Shown here piece by piece: positions 15,917 through 23,389 of a DNA stretch of 28,429 nt. The notes under the pieces are model-generated. The model did no database searches. It was not told where the DNA came from and worked only from the letters and a program-made list of their open reading frames with translations. Position numbers and translations under genes: made by a program. Positions within the stretch are counted from its first letter, which is position 1; every line of letters begins with the position of its first letter. The DNA comes from CAZWTD01 sp964637345 (lineage in GTDB: Bacteria > Patescibacteriota > Patescibacteriia > HK-STAS-PATE-3), in assembly GCA_964637345.1 (NCBI GenBank), contig CAZWTD010000016.1, forward strand, positions 1-28,429. The letters are read 5' to 3'.

Positions 15917-17894
15917 TCTTGCCGAGCTCGACTGTGCCGAGAATCGTTTTCGTTTCTAAACGGGGAATAATTGAGCGGCGCGAGTCGAGCGACAGCGACC
16001 CAGAAGTATCGAGAAGCTGCAGAGTAAGCGTTGTTCCCTCGTCAGCGAACCCTGAAGGAATAAGAAAGCGGTGTTGTGTTTCAACAAGCGCCCCGGTCGT
16101 CCATTCCGATTGCGGGAAGAGCGGACTGAGCGCATATTCTTTTTCGTAACGCGTGCCGTCGGATCGTGTCAGTTTGAGGAGGAATGATTGATGGCGAAGC
16201 GTTGCGCGCTCCTGTGACCAAAGCAAAGCGATCGGGAGAACGGCGTAGGAGTGATTGTGCAATTGAAGCTGGGCAGTTTGCAGTTCGGTTGTTTGCCGTA
16301 GTCCTCGCCAACCCCAGAATCGCAGCCCAGACGCTGATTGAATTTTTGTCGCAGTAAATTCTGTCGCTTCAGTGAGCTCGCGTCCAGGGAGAAGCTGATC
16401 TGACTCTGGAGCATCCGCATAGAGCAAATAGTCGTCGATGGCGAGCTGAAGGTGCGCAGCTCGCTCATCGAGCATGGTTCGGAATCGATCATCGCCACCC
16501 TGATATTTTTCTTGGTCTTCGGGATAGGTAACGTGATAGATGAGAAAGTCCGAGGTATCGATGAGAAATGTATGGATTCCTACGGGAAGGCGGTAGGCCT
16601 GATCGCTGAATTGCTCAGTTCCAATATAGACGTAGTGAAGCGAAGCAAGCGTACTTCGGTTCGCGACTCGCGGGAGGAGTCGATAACCGGTTGCGAGCGG
16701 CGTAGTGTTTGGAATAAGCGAAAGAAGATCCTTCGTGAGTTGGCGTTGTTCTTGTTGAATTGCGGATACTGGTGCCGCCTGGGCGAGACCTCGAATAGGT
16801 CCCATCACAATAAAACAGTAGAGTGTGATTGCGCTGAGAAGGAAGGCAGTGGCCCCACGTGATTCGGCAAAGAACGCAAAAACCCGAGAACGATGGGAGG
16901 TTGAAAAGAAGCGCCTAAGTCCTTCAATTGAGGCCATGAAAAGGAAGGGAAGGAATAGGCTCGTGTAGTGCGTTTCGAGGCTTAGCTCTCCAACGACTCG
17001 TCCGAGGCCGAGCTGAAGGAAGATCAGGACCGTTGGGAGGAGCCAGAGAAGAGCGCCAAGCGGGAGTAGGGCGAAGGGCAGTCCGAGCCCAATGAAGAAG
17101 ACGAGTAAATGCGCGCTGAAAAAATGCCTGAGCGCGTACCAGGGGTGCGAGAGCGTATTGGCGATCATCGATGGAATATCAGGGCCAAGCCAGGCGTAGT
17201 AACGGAGAAATTTATAGTGGCCCAGGGTTCCAACGTGTGCGGTAATTTGTAAGGCAATAATGAACCATGTCGCTGAAAGCGCCGTGAGAGGAAGCCACCA
17301 CATCCACCTCCGCCGTTGGATAAACGCAAGGACCCCAAGTCCCAAGAGGACAAGAGCGACATCCTCGCGAACGGTGAGGGCGAGTATTGACCAGACATAA
17401 AACCACGATACGCGTCGGCTATCATAGGCATCGAGTGCAGCGAGGAGTACGGGAATCGAAAACGGGAGCAGGTGAAATTCAAAGGCCGCCATGTTCCAGA
17501 GAAAGGGCGACAAGAGGTAGGCAAGGGCGCATCCGAATCCCCAGATTGGCCCAAGTCGTCGGTGTGCAATTCGGAAAACCGGAATCGCCCCAAGCGCGAG
17601 AGCGAGGCTTTGGAGCGCAAGAAGCGTGAGTGGGCTTCCGATGACTTTGTAGAACGGGATGAGCGCTAAGAGGAAGAGCTCTACGTGGTCTCCTAGGTAT
17701 GAATGGGGATGGATGGTGAAGTTGAAAAAACGCCCCTGACTTGTTTCGTGGGCGACTTGGGTGTAGATAGCAAGGTCGAGTCCGCTGTAGGCGTTATCCT
17801 GTTCTTTAGCAAAAAGAAAAACGAACTGAAGCAGGCTAATCAGGAGAAGGGCAATGAGTACCCAGGAAAGTTTTGGTCGAAGCGACGCCTGCAT
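15885..17894 (-). CDS. DUF2079 family membrane protein
   Basis: This 669-residue protein matches DUF2079 in its first half. A first helix (about 10-30) is followed by NAYSGLDLAIYTQVAHETSQGR and HPHSYLGDHVELFLLALIPFY, and then by a long series of helices to about residue 375. The rest is a soluble domain ending in a beta-rich region (about 520-660) with EYALSPLFPQSEWTTG. DUF2079 proteins are uncharacterised GT-C-like membrane proteins; the early Asp-containing loop (SGLDLAIY) fits that fold. I use the ATG at 17892-17894; a GTG ten codons upstream is also in frame. A TACACT box 6 bases before the ATG may be a -10 element of a leaderless transcript. It is the only gene between the convergent glycosylation unit and the pilin hairpin. 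Confidence 0.75.
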   Translation of the reverse strand: MQASLRPKLSWVLIALLLISLLQFVFLFAKEQDNAYSGLDLAIYTQVAHETSQGRFFNFTIHPHSYLGDHVELFLLALIPFYKVIGSPLTLLALQSLALALGAIPVFRIAHRRLGPIWGFGCALAYLLSPFLWNMAAFEFHLLPFSIPVLLAALDAYDSRRVSWFYVWSILALTVREDVALVLLGLGVLAFIQRRRWMWWLPLTALSATWFIIALQITAHVGTLGHYKFLRYYAWLGPDIPSMIANTLSHPWYALRHFFSAHLLVFFIGLGLPFALLPLGALLWLLPTVLIFLQLGLGRVVGELSLETHYTSLFLPFLFMASIEGLRRFFSTSHRSRVFAFFAESRGATAFLLSAITLYCFIVMGPIRGLAQAAPVSAIQQEQRQLTKDLLSLIPNTTPLATGYRLLPRVANRSTLASLHYVYIGTEQFSDQAYRLPVGIHTFLIDTSDFLIYHVTYPEDQEKYQGGDDRFRTMLDERAAHLQLAIDDYLLYADAPESDQLLPGRELTEATEFTATKIQSASGLRFWGWRGLRQTTELQTAQLQLHNHSYAVLPIALLWSQERATLRHQSFLLKLTRSDGTRYEKEYALSPLFPQSEWTTGALVETQHRFLIPSGFADEGTTLTLQLLDTSGSLSLDSRRSIIPRLETKTILGTVELGKISVPRSPETP

Positions 17895-17933
17895 GGTGCT
17901 AGTGTAGCGAAACCGCGCCCGCACGCCAAACCC

Positions 17934-17962
17934 AACCCTCCCCGCGTAAAGCGAGGAAGGTT
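17934..17962 (-). terminator. 3' hairpin after pilin gene A (possible terminator)
   Basis: Arms 17934-17945 and 17951-17962 form a 12-base-pair stem with a 5-base loop, starting 16 bases past the pilin stop. In minus-strand RNA two positions are G-U wobbles. In plus-strand RNA the same positions would be C-A mismatches, so the structure fits minus-strand transcription. No good U-run follows, so it may stabilise the 3' end rather than terminate. Confidence 0.55.
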
Positions 17963-17977
17963 GTATTGGCTGAAAAA

Positions 17978-18346
17978 TTAGGAGGTCGTAACATTCGCCG
18001 TCGTGTTGGCGACGAAGATGACGATCGCCCAGGCAAGCAGAACGATGATCATTCCGATCACCGCTGCAGTGATAATCTTCTTTGCTCCTTCAACGTGCTC
18101 TTCGTTCCCACCGGCCGTCATCCACCGGACGCCGCCAACAATAATCATTACCACGGCGACCAAGGCGAGAATGCCGAGGACCCACTGGATGATGTTGATG
18201 ACAACCTCTTTCAAGTCGGCTGTTCCGAGGCCCAGCGTTGTTCCGATATCTTCAATAGTAAAGGCCGTCTGCGCGCTTGCGACGAGAGGGAGGGCCATAA
18301 CAGCCAGGGTTGCTAGTAGAGTGCCTATTTGTATGCTTCGTTTCAT
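17978..18346 (-). CDS. T4SS pilin-like small membrane protein A
   Basis: This 122-residue protein has a Sec signal peptide (MKRSIQIGTLLATLAVMALP, predicted cut after ASA-Q near residue 26). A mature pilin-like protein follows, with two hydrophobic helices (about 48-71 and 90-113) joined by the short cytoplasm-facing loop GGVRWMTAGGNEEHVEGAKK. This two-helix plan and loop match the VirB2/TrbC-like T4SS pilin family (PF18895-type) common in CPR genomes. A perfect Shine-Dalgarno GGAGGTGA lies 6 bases before the ATG. With its own promoter (18372-18400) and 3' hairpin, this suggests high expression. It is nearly identical to pilin B from residue 40 onward. It ends NVTTS, like its neighbours. The assembly machinery (VirB4/VirD4-type ATPases) is not in this window. 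Confidence 0.82.
   Translation of the reverse strand: MKRSIQIGTLLATLAVMALPLVASAQTAFTIEDIGTTLGLGTADLKEVVINIIQWVLGILALVAVVMIIVGGVRWMTAGGNEEHVEGAKKIITAAVIGMIIVLLAWAIVIFVANTTANVTTS
17985..18220 (-). repeat. 236-base direct repeat, copy 1 (inside pilin A)
   Basis: These 236 bases are identical, by eye, to 18462-18697 in pilin B. They cover codons from about residue 42 to just before the stop. Beyond the block, the next 70 bases differ at about eleven positions. Confidence 0.9.
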
Positions 18347-18352
18347 GTGTTC

Positions 18353-18360
18353 TCACCTCC
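18353..18360 (-). promoter_or_regulatory. Strong Shine-Dalgarno site of pilin A
   Basis: GGAGGTGA on the minus strand is a full-length anti-16S match, 6 bases before the ATG at 18344-18346. Most genes in the window have no such site, so it stands out and fixes the start. Confidence 0.85.
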
Positions 18361-18371
18361 CTTCTTCGCAA

Positions 18372-18400
18372 AGTGTACCATGGTTCACACGTTGGGCCAA
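18372..18400 (-). promoter_or_regulatory. Promoter of pilin A
   Basis: On the minus strand TTGGCC (18395-18400) and TACACT (18372-18377) are 17 bases apart, with TGG directly before TACACT forming an extended -10. It lies between the pilin B hairpin and the pilin A ribosome site, so pilin A can be transcribed separately. Confidence 0.5.
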
Positions 18401-18407
18401 GAACGCA

Positions 18408-18433
18408 AGCAGCCCCGCGTAAACGAGGCTGCT
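18408..18433 (-). terminator. 3' hairpin after pilin gene B (possible terminator)
   Basis: Arms 18408-18417 and 18424-18433 form a 10-base-pair stem around a 6-base loop, 21 bases after the pilin B stop. One position is G-U in minus-strand RNA but C-A in plus-strand RNA. A modest T-rich stretch (TTGCGTTCTT) follows on the minus strand. The loop-side sequence closely resembles that of the hairpin after pilin A. Confidence 0.55.
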
Positions 18434-18454
18434 GCTTGAGTTTCTAGAGAATTC

Positions 18455-18823
18455 CTAGCTAGTCGTAACATTCGCCGTCGTGTTGGCGACGAAGATGACG
18501 ATCGCCCAGGCAAGCAGAACGATGATCATTCCGATCACCGCTGCAGTGATAATCTTCTTTGCTCCTTCAACGTGCTCTTCGTTCCCACCGGCCGTCATCC
18601 ACCGGACGCCGCCAACAATAATCATTACCACGGCGACCAAGGCGAGAATGCCGAGGACCCACTGGATGATGTTGATGACAACCTCTTTCAAGTCGGCCGT
18701 TCCGAGACCGATCGTCGTCCCAAGGTCTTCAACAGTAAAGGCCGTCTGCGCGCTGGCGACGAGAGGGAGCGCAATCATAGCGAGCGCGGAAAGCGCCACT
18801 GTGGTTCGCATAATGTTTTTCAT
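18455..18823 (-). CDS. T4SS pilin-like small membrane protein B
   Basis: This 122-residue paralog of pilin A has a different signal-peptide sequence (MKNIMRTTVALSALAMIALP, cut after ASA-Q). Its mature part differs from A at only three conservative positions (Ile/Val, Ile/Leu, Leu/Ile) and is identical from residue 40 to the end. The two-helix topology, GGNEEHVEGAKK loop and NVTTS tail are the same. The upstream AAAGGGGGTGAT is a strong ribosome site about 9 bases from the ATG. A candidate promoter lies at 18906-18935 and a 3' hairpin at 18408-18433. Near-identity of the mature proteins with divergent signal peptides and leaders suggests the two are interchangeable major subunits expressed from separate controls (inference). 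Confidence 0.82.
   Translation of the reverse strand: MKNIMRTTVALSALAMIALPLVASAQTAFTVEDLGTTIGLGTADLKEVVINIIQWVLGILALVAVVMIIVGGVRWMTAGGNEEHVEGAKKIITAAVIGMIIVLLAWAIVIFVANTTANVTTS
18462..18697 (-). repeat. 236-base direct repeat, copy 2 (inside pilin B)
   Basis: This is the identical partner of 17985-18220, offset 477 bases and in the same orientation. Synonymous positions are also identical, which points to a recent copy or gene conversion. Confidence 0.9.
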
Positions 18824-18905
18824 ATCTGTTCAATCACCCCCTTTCGAATGGCGCAGGCATTGATCCTGTTCGGGAAGCAGTGCATTGCGCGATTGTACTA
18901 CATTG

Positions 18906-18935
18906 AGGATACCTGAGCCTGGCCTCCTGCGTCAA
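18906..18935 (-). promoter_or_regulatory. Promoter of pilin B
   Basis: TTGACG (18930-18935) and TATCCT (18906-18911) on the minus strand are separated by 18 bases, in the 121-base gap after the pilin C stop. A TACAAT hexamer slightly downstream is an alternative -10 but has no -35 box at the proper distance. Confidence 0.45.
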
Positions 18936-18944
18936 TCCGACGGG

Positions 18945-19304
18945 TTACGACGTTGTAACGTCGACCAGCGTTGAAAGCACAAAACGAAGCAGCACCCAGC
19001 TTCCGAGGATAACCATAATTCCAAGCGTCGCCCAGACTAAAGTTTCCTTAGCTTTTTGAATCCGATCAGCGTTGCCCTGGGAAGTAAGCATTAAGAAGCC
19101 TCCCCACATGAACATCACGAGACCGAATAAACCGATTCCAGCCAGTAATATACGAATAACGCTGAGAAAAAGGCAGATGAGATTATCGCACGCAATTGGA
19201 TTCGGGAGAACAACAGATGACCCCTGGGCAAGGGCTGCGCCAGGAATAGTCATGAGTCCAAAGAGGGCAAGAATCGCGAAGCGTCGGAGAGTGTTAGTCG
19301 TCAT
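18945..19304 (-). CDS. T4SS pilin-like small membrane protein C
   Basis: This 119-residue protein starts at the ATG at 19302-19304. A longer in-frame reading would lie inside the upstream gene. The signal peptide is MTTNTLRRFAILALFGLMTI with a cut near AALA-Q (residue 26). The mature part has two helices (about 46-68 and 89-112) around the loop WGGFLMLTSQGNADRIQKAKE, which aligns with GGVRWMTAGGNEEHVEGAKK of pilins A and B. It has two Cys residues (about 39 and 44) that A and B lack, and ends DVTTS. It overlaps the stop of the upstream pilin/peptidoglycan-binding gene by 11 bases and has no Shine-Dalgarno site, so it is probably made at lower level by coupling. It may be a minor subunit (inference). 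Confidence 0.75.
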   Translation of the reverse strand: MTTNTLRRFAILALFGLMTIPGAALAQGSSVVLPNPIACDNLICLFLSVIRILLAGIGLFGLVMFMWGGFLMLTSQGNADRIQKAKETLVWATLGIMVILGSWVLLRFVLSTLVDVTTS

Positions 19305-20271
19305 AGGAGCAATAGCTAGGACAATTACTTTCGACAAAAAGGTGCCCTTCGTTTTGGCATCGGGTTTTCGGGAATTGCCGTTCGCAGATGTAGAGCGACC
19401 CATCGCCGTTTACGTCGTCCAGGCAGCACCCTAAGGTTTCCGTACACTTTACGGCGTTTGTGGAATCGAGGAGGCGAGTCCAATCCCCCTCCTCAACAAC
19501 GCCGTTTTCCGTGAGTCCGTTCACGCGCTCGAATGTTGCGAGGGCTGTTTCGGTTTGATTGCCAAAGCAGCCATCAACGGAACCCGCGTTGCAATCATAG
19601 GTATTTAGGAGTGTTTGAAGTTGGCTCACTGGCCCCTGGTTCACATCAGCGGAATCAGCACAATAGAGATGGAGGCTATTCTGCGTACATGACGCTTGAT
19701 TATGCTCTTGGGCATAGGTTTGACGGCAACCCTCGGCCTTTCCAGACCAAGGCGCCCTGAATTCTGGAATATCGGGAAAGACAAGACCCTTCGTACTGCC
19801 CGTGGTCGCAATGGTATAAAATCCGACCAATGCCCATGCGGTGAGCATGACAATTACCCCAATTGTAGTTCCGGTGAGAATTTTTTTGCCGTTCTCGACG
19901 TATTCATGACGGCCGCCCGAAATGAGCATGGTAAATCCGCCGTAGATGTAGAAAAAGAGTGCTAAGACGGCCATGATTGCTAGGCCCCAGTTGGCGAGAT
20001 CAACAAAGAGTTGAATAAAGTCGTCAAAACCGCAATCTTTATTCACCATAACCCCGCGAATTGCGCCATGCGTTGCTTCGGAGTACTCGGCCGGATCGAC
20101 GCAAAGTCCATCCCCATCAGGACAAGCTGTTCCGCCTTGGATGACCTTGTACAGAGTTTTGTCGCAATCAGGCGTAACCGAAGGAAGCGTAGCCGCGCTT
20201 GCAGAACGGCCTAACGCTGGGAAGAGGATGATGCTGATGAAGCATCCAATGAGGACGCGACGAAAGCTCAT
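19294..20271 (-). CDS. Pilin-like two-helix protein fused to a peptidoglycan-binding-like, Cys-rich domain
   Basis: The order in this 325-residue protein is: signal peptide (1 to about 27, cut near ASA-A); a Cys-containing segment (36-80); two helices (about 88-112 and 131-154) around YGGFTMLISGGRHEYVENGKK, which aligns with the pilin loops next door; then a long outer region. Within that region, residues about 214-268 (VSQLQTLLNTYDCNAGSVDG..GNQTETALATFERVNGL) look like a PG_binding_1 three-helix domain. The C-terminus holds a DVNGDG calcium-loop-like stretch (286-291). Sixteen Cys residues all lie outside the helices, suggesting an exported disulfide-bonded domain. It overlaps the substrate-binding protein gene by 4 bases (ATGA). 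A role as a cell-wall anchor or tip protein for the pilin assembly is inference. Confidence 0.75.
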   Translation of the reverse strand: MSFRRVLIGCFISIILFPALGRSASAATLPSVTPDCDKTLYKVIQGGTACPDGDGLCVDPAEYSEATHGAIRGVMVNKDCGFDDFIQLFVDLANWGLAIMAVLALFFYIYGGFTMLISGGRHEYVENGKKILTGTTIGVIVMLTAWALVGFYTIATTGSTKGLVFPDIPEFRAPWSGKAEGCRQTYAQEHNQASCTQNSLHLYCADSADVNQGPVSQLQTLLNTYDCNAGSVDGCFGNQTETALATFERVNGLTENGVVEEGDWTRLLDSTNAVKCTETLGCCLDDVNGDGSLYICERQFPKTRCQNEGHLFVESNCPSYCSYDD

Positions 20272-21665
20272 GAGTCTTTCGTGAAAGTGAGCTGAATTTG
20301 CTTAGCGGCCTTGTTGACCGCTTCGCTCGCTGTTGCGCTTTTATCGACGACAGATTGAACCATAGTTTCGAGTGCGGTTTTGGTTGAAGCCCAGTTCTCT
20401 CCGTGGTACCAGCTTTTTGCCGTAAGAGCCTGAGAAGCGAATACGGACAAGTTCGTGTCATTGACTTGAGACGCGAGATTTTTTCTTAGCGCCGAGACGC
20501 GTCCAGTAGCGCCTAGATAGTCGTCAACGACGTCCGATCGAGCGAGGTATTGAAGGAGGCTCCACGCTTCATCTGGATGGGCCGACTGCTTCGCGACGGT
20601 TTCGACCCAATAGGTCGCGACATTCATCTTCGTTCGCGTTCCATTGCTTCCGTTGGTATCCGTTCCATCCGCGTTGATGTGGAACATGGGGGCAACTTCA
20701 AAACGACTTGCACCGGGGAGCGATTCGATTTCTTCGCGATCGGCGAGCGTTCCGAGATAGTAGGCAATTTTTCCTTCAGCAAAAGCGTCGAGAGAGTTTG
20801 TGAGTGTGCTTGTCCAGCTAAAGACTTCTTTCGTTGGATCGGCGAAGTCCGAATAGAATTGAACCGCTTGGGCGCCAGGGTTATTTTCCGTACCTCCACG
20901 ATCAAAGAGGACGGTCCGCCCTGACGCATCCGTCATTGCTGTCCCATTTTGCTGCATGAGTAGCGCTAAGATTTCTGTCGCGTGGCGGACGTTTCTCATG
21001 TCGCCGAGCGCGATAGCTGACTGGAGGATATTGCTTTGTGCGTCAAGAATAGTGAGTCGGCTCGCTTGGTCTACGAGTTCGCCCCACGTTGTTGGAGGAT
21101 TGACGATGCCGGCAGTATTGAGAAGATCGCGGTTGTAGTACACAGCGAGCGTATCGATGGAAAACGGGAGTCCGTAGATGCTCCCATCTCGAACGACATC
21201 GCTCGCAACAACGTCAACATAGTCCGTTCCAAGGCGAGCGAGGGAAAGCGGAGCTGTTTTTGTTTTTTCGATTGAAAGCTGTTTTTGAAACAGGATTTTC
21301 TTTGTTGAGTAGGTGTAAACGCTTATCTCTTTCGGGAGCGGGGTAATGAAATCGGCATACGTACCAATCTCATAGTTTGGAATCGAAAAAAGGTCAGGAC
21401 CAGTCCCGCGGGCCCAGGCCTGAATGAGCGCCTGGTTGTAATCCTCAGGCCGTTGCTGAACGACGGTCACGTGGACGTAAGGATGCCTTGATCGAAAGGC
21501 TTCTATTGCGTCAGTAAAGGTATCTTCGGTATTTTCGACTGTCCAATACGTAAGATCGACTCGCTTCACTTTCGGTAGCGGATTTTTTATTGCCCCGGAA
21601 ATAATAAGTACCACGGTAAACACCGGGACAAGGACGAGCAGTCCGATAATGATGAGTCGCCGCAT
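20268..21665 (-). CDS. Membrane-anchored extracellular solute-binding protein, family 1
   Basis: This 465-residue protein has an N-terminal helix (about 3-26) without a lipobox Cys, so it is probably tethered by an uncleaved signal anchor. The rest is a sugar-type ABC binding protein: DLTYWTVENTEDTFTDAIEAF, HPYVHVTVVQ, GTGPDLFSIPNYE, IYGLPFSIDTLAVYYNRDLL and PPTTWGELVDQA are the usual ordered motifs. DEAWSLLQYLARSD comes near the end. No permease or ATPase gene accompanies it; instead galU lies 5 bases upstream and the Cys-rich pilin fusion overlaps downstream by 4 bases. It may therefore serve as a surface-bound ligand receptor for the pilin system rather than a conventional importer subunit (inference). 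Confidence 0.85.
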   Translation of the reverse strand: MRRLIIIGLLVLVPVFTVVLIISGAIKNPLPKVKRVDLTYWTVENTEDTFTDAIEAFRSRHPYVHVTVVQQRPEDYNQALIQAWARGTGPDLFSIPNYEIGTYADFITPLPKEISVYTYSTKKILFQKQLSIEKTKTAPLSLARLGTDYVDVVASDVVRDGSIYGLPFSIDTLAVYYNRDLLNTAGIVNPPTTWGELVDQASRLTILDAQSNILQSAIALGDMRNVRHATEILALLMQQNGTAMTDASGRTVLFDRGGTENNPGAQAVQFYSDFADPTKEVFSWTSTLTNSLDAFAEGKIAYYLGTLADREEIESLPGASRFEVAPMFHINADGTDTNGSNGTRTKMNVATYWVETVAKQSAHPDEAWSLLQYLARSDVVDDYLGATGRVSALRKNLASQVNDTNLSVFASQALTAKSWYHGENWASTKTALETMVQSVVDKSATASEAVNKAAKQIQLTFTKDS

Positions 21666-21669
21666 GGAC

Positions 21670-22566
21670 TTAAGGTTTCAGGGATTTGAGATAGGATCGG
21701 AAGGCCGGACCGATATGTGGGTGCCGAAGTCCGAATTCAACGTTCGCCTGTAGCCAACCGAGCTTGTTCCCTGTGTCGTAGTATTTTCCGCCAGTGATCT
21801 CTCGCGCGTAGACTGGCTCGTCTTTCATGAGGGAGCGAATACCATCTACGAGCCAAATTTCACCGTCTTTTCCGGGTTTTACTCGCTCTAGGTGTTTAAG
21901 ATAGGCAGGGGTTAGGATATACGCGCCGTGGGTGGCGAGATTCGACGGTGCATCTTCCGGTTTCGGCTTTTCAATGATGTCGCGGAGCTGGTAAATGCCT
22001 TTGGCAACCTTTTTCACGTCGCCAATTCCGTAACGTGAGAGATGGGATCGATCTGGAATTCTAACCGCACTGATAACTGAACAGTGGTATCGGTTGTACA
22101 CCTCAACCATTTGCTTGAGGCGCGGTGGGTTTGCATAAATAAACTCATCACCCCAGACAACGGCAAAGGGCTCGTCGTCATCAATGAGGTGTTTTGCATT
22201 AAGCACCGGCGTTCCATTCCCGTATGTCCCTTTTTGGCGAATGTAAATGAAGTTCGCCATATTCGCGATGCGTTTGATTTCTTCGAGTTCAGCTTTTTTA
22301 TTGCTTTCAAGCAGCCGTTTCTCAAGTTCAAACGGGTAGTCGAAGTGATCCTCGATTGATCGTTTCTGCCAGCCGGTGATGATAATAATGTCTTCAAAGC
22401 CCGATGCAACCGCCTCTTCGACGACATATTGGATAATCGGCTTATCAACAACCGGGAGCATCTCTTTTGGTTGAGCTTTTGTTGCAGGCAAAAAGCGCGT
22501 CCCAAGTCCGGCGGCCGGGATAATAATTTTTCGAAGCGGAAGATACTTTCGTTGTTTCTTCTTCAT
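21670..22566 (-). CDS. galU: UTP-glucose-1-phosphate uridylyltransferase
   Basis: This 298-residue nucleotidyltransferase makes UDP-glucose from glucose-1-P. IIIPAAGLGTRFLPATKAQPKEMLPVVDKPIIQY is the full GalU signature. YGNGTPVLNAK, VWGDEFI (metal site), GDVKKV and GEIWLVDGI follow in order. I start at the ATG at 22564-22566, because GGGGTGA stands 5 bases before it; a TTG eight codons upstream is less likely. It follows the DAG-kinase-like gene after 58 bases and precedes the substrate-binding protein by 4. Its product could feed the galT reaction and a UDP-glucose-dependent glycogen synthase elsewhere in the window, as well as surface glycans. Confidence 0.95.
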   Translation of the reverse strand: MKKKQRKYLPLRKIIIPAAGLGTRFLPATKAQPKEMLPVVDKPIIQYVVEEAVASGFEDIIIITGWQKRSIEDHFDYPFELEKRLLESNKKAELEEIKRIANMANFIYIRQKGTYGNGTPVLNAKHLIDDDEPFAVVWGDEFIYANPPRLKQMVEVYNRYHCSVISAVRIPDRSHLSRYGIGDVKKVAKGIYQLRDIIEKPKPEDAPSNLATHGAYILTPAYLKHLERVKPGKDGEIWLVDGIRSLMKDEPVYAREITGGKYYDTGNKLGWLQANVEFGLRHPHIGPAFRSYLKSLKP

Positions 22567-22571
22567 TGTTT

Positions 22572-22578
22572 TCACCCC
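22572..22578 (-). promoter_or_regulatory. Shine-Dalgarno site fixing the galU start
   Basis: GGGGTGA on the minus strand lies 5 bases before the ATG at 22564-22566. It supports that ATG against the upstream in-frame TTG at 22588-22590. Confidence 0.7.
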
Positions 22579-22624
22579 TTTACTGTACAAGAAATGTCTG
22601 AGCTAGGCAACTCCAATCGTGATC

Positions 22625-23386
22625 CTAGAAGCTTCGACTTCGTCCGACGATCACTCGCATTGCTTCAGGAATAATTTCAACGCTCACGGGAGTTTTTAAG
22701 ATGTGCTCGCCGTCCGCCGTAACAGGAAGACACTCGGTCTTACTGTTCATTTTTAGTTTTCGTACTGGAAAAACGCTTGGTCGTCCATTCCCCCGCCCGA
22801 ACCTAAAGACGCCTCGCCGTGGCGCTGGAATAACGACGGCCTCAAGAATACCGTCATCAGGTCGCGAGTGAATAAGTTCCGTTAGCGAAGGTTCTGGAGA
22901 GAGATTCGTAACGAGAATGCGATCTTCTAATGATTGTGAGGCAATAGAAAAACCCCGATCGAATTCAAGGGTAACCGCGGGATTTGTCACCTCAAGAGAA
23001 AGAAGAAAGTGTTGCGCGTTCGCTTTGCCCAAATCAAGCTTCCGAACTATCCGGCGAGATAGTGTTTCGCACGCTGCATCACCGTAGGGAATTCCTAGCG
23101 TCGTTGCTATCACCTGCTTCGGTCCAACAGGAATGATTCCGAGAGTAATAGCTTTCCCGGCGATCGAATTAAGCACTTTACAGACTGTTGAATCATCCCC
23201 CACGACAACGAATGTATCAGCGCCCTTCTTCACGGCGTCCTCGACGGTTTCCTTTGCATTCTTTAATATCGTAAGGCGCTCAACCTTCCCTTGAAGGCCA
23301 AGCTCAGAAATTCGGGCTTCTATTCTATTGAGAAGCGCCTCATAGCGCCGATCCCGAAGGAAGACGTCGTAGAGGTAGCTGTACAT
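22625..23386 (-). CDS. Divergent diacylglycerol kinase-like protein
   Basis: This 253-residue protein has the layout of a DAGK catalytic domain: an N-terminal Rossmann-like part, ADTFVVVGDDSTVCKVLN near 57-73, LGIIPVGPKQVIATTLGIP near 82-100, and a beta-sandwich second half ending in PVTADGEHI. The nucleotide loop is altered: the family's GGDGT reads GDDST (63-67), and the usual PxGTxN segment reads PVGPKQ. The Asp and Thr are kept, but both diagnostic Gly and Asn positions change. It may phosphorylate a lipid, use another acceptor, or be non-catalytic. It starts 3 bases after the bactofilin stop, so the two are co-translated. It lacks the usual N-terminal methionine-lysine-rich DAGK lead. 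Confidence 0.7.
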   Translation of the reverse strand: MYSYLYDVFLRDRRYEALLNRIEARISELGLQGKVERLTILKNAKETVEDAVKKGADTFVVVGDDSTVCKVLNSIAGKAITLGIIPVGPKQVIATTLGIPYGDAACETLSRRIVRKLDLGKANAQHFLLSLEVTNPAVTLEFDRGFSIASQSLEDRILVTNLSPEPSLTELIHSRPDDGILEAVVIPAPRRGVFRFGRGNGRPSVFPVRKLKMNSKTECLPVTADGEHILKTPVSVEIIPEAMRVIVGRSRSF

Positions 23387-23389
23387 GTT

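Noticed and set aside
16452..16862. 136-codon plus-strand open frame
   Set aside because: It is a shadow of the DUF2079 gene and shows no domain or ribosome site.
17985..18697. CRISPR array or transposon ends from the repeated sequence
   Set aside because: There are only two long copies in the same orientation within coding sequence, with no spacers, terminal inverted repeats or transposase.
18003..18863. Two similar plus-strand open frames opposite pilins A and B
   Set aside because: They resemble each other only because the pilin genes share an identical DNA block; the minus-strand genes have signal peptides, helices and ribosome sites.
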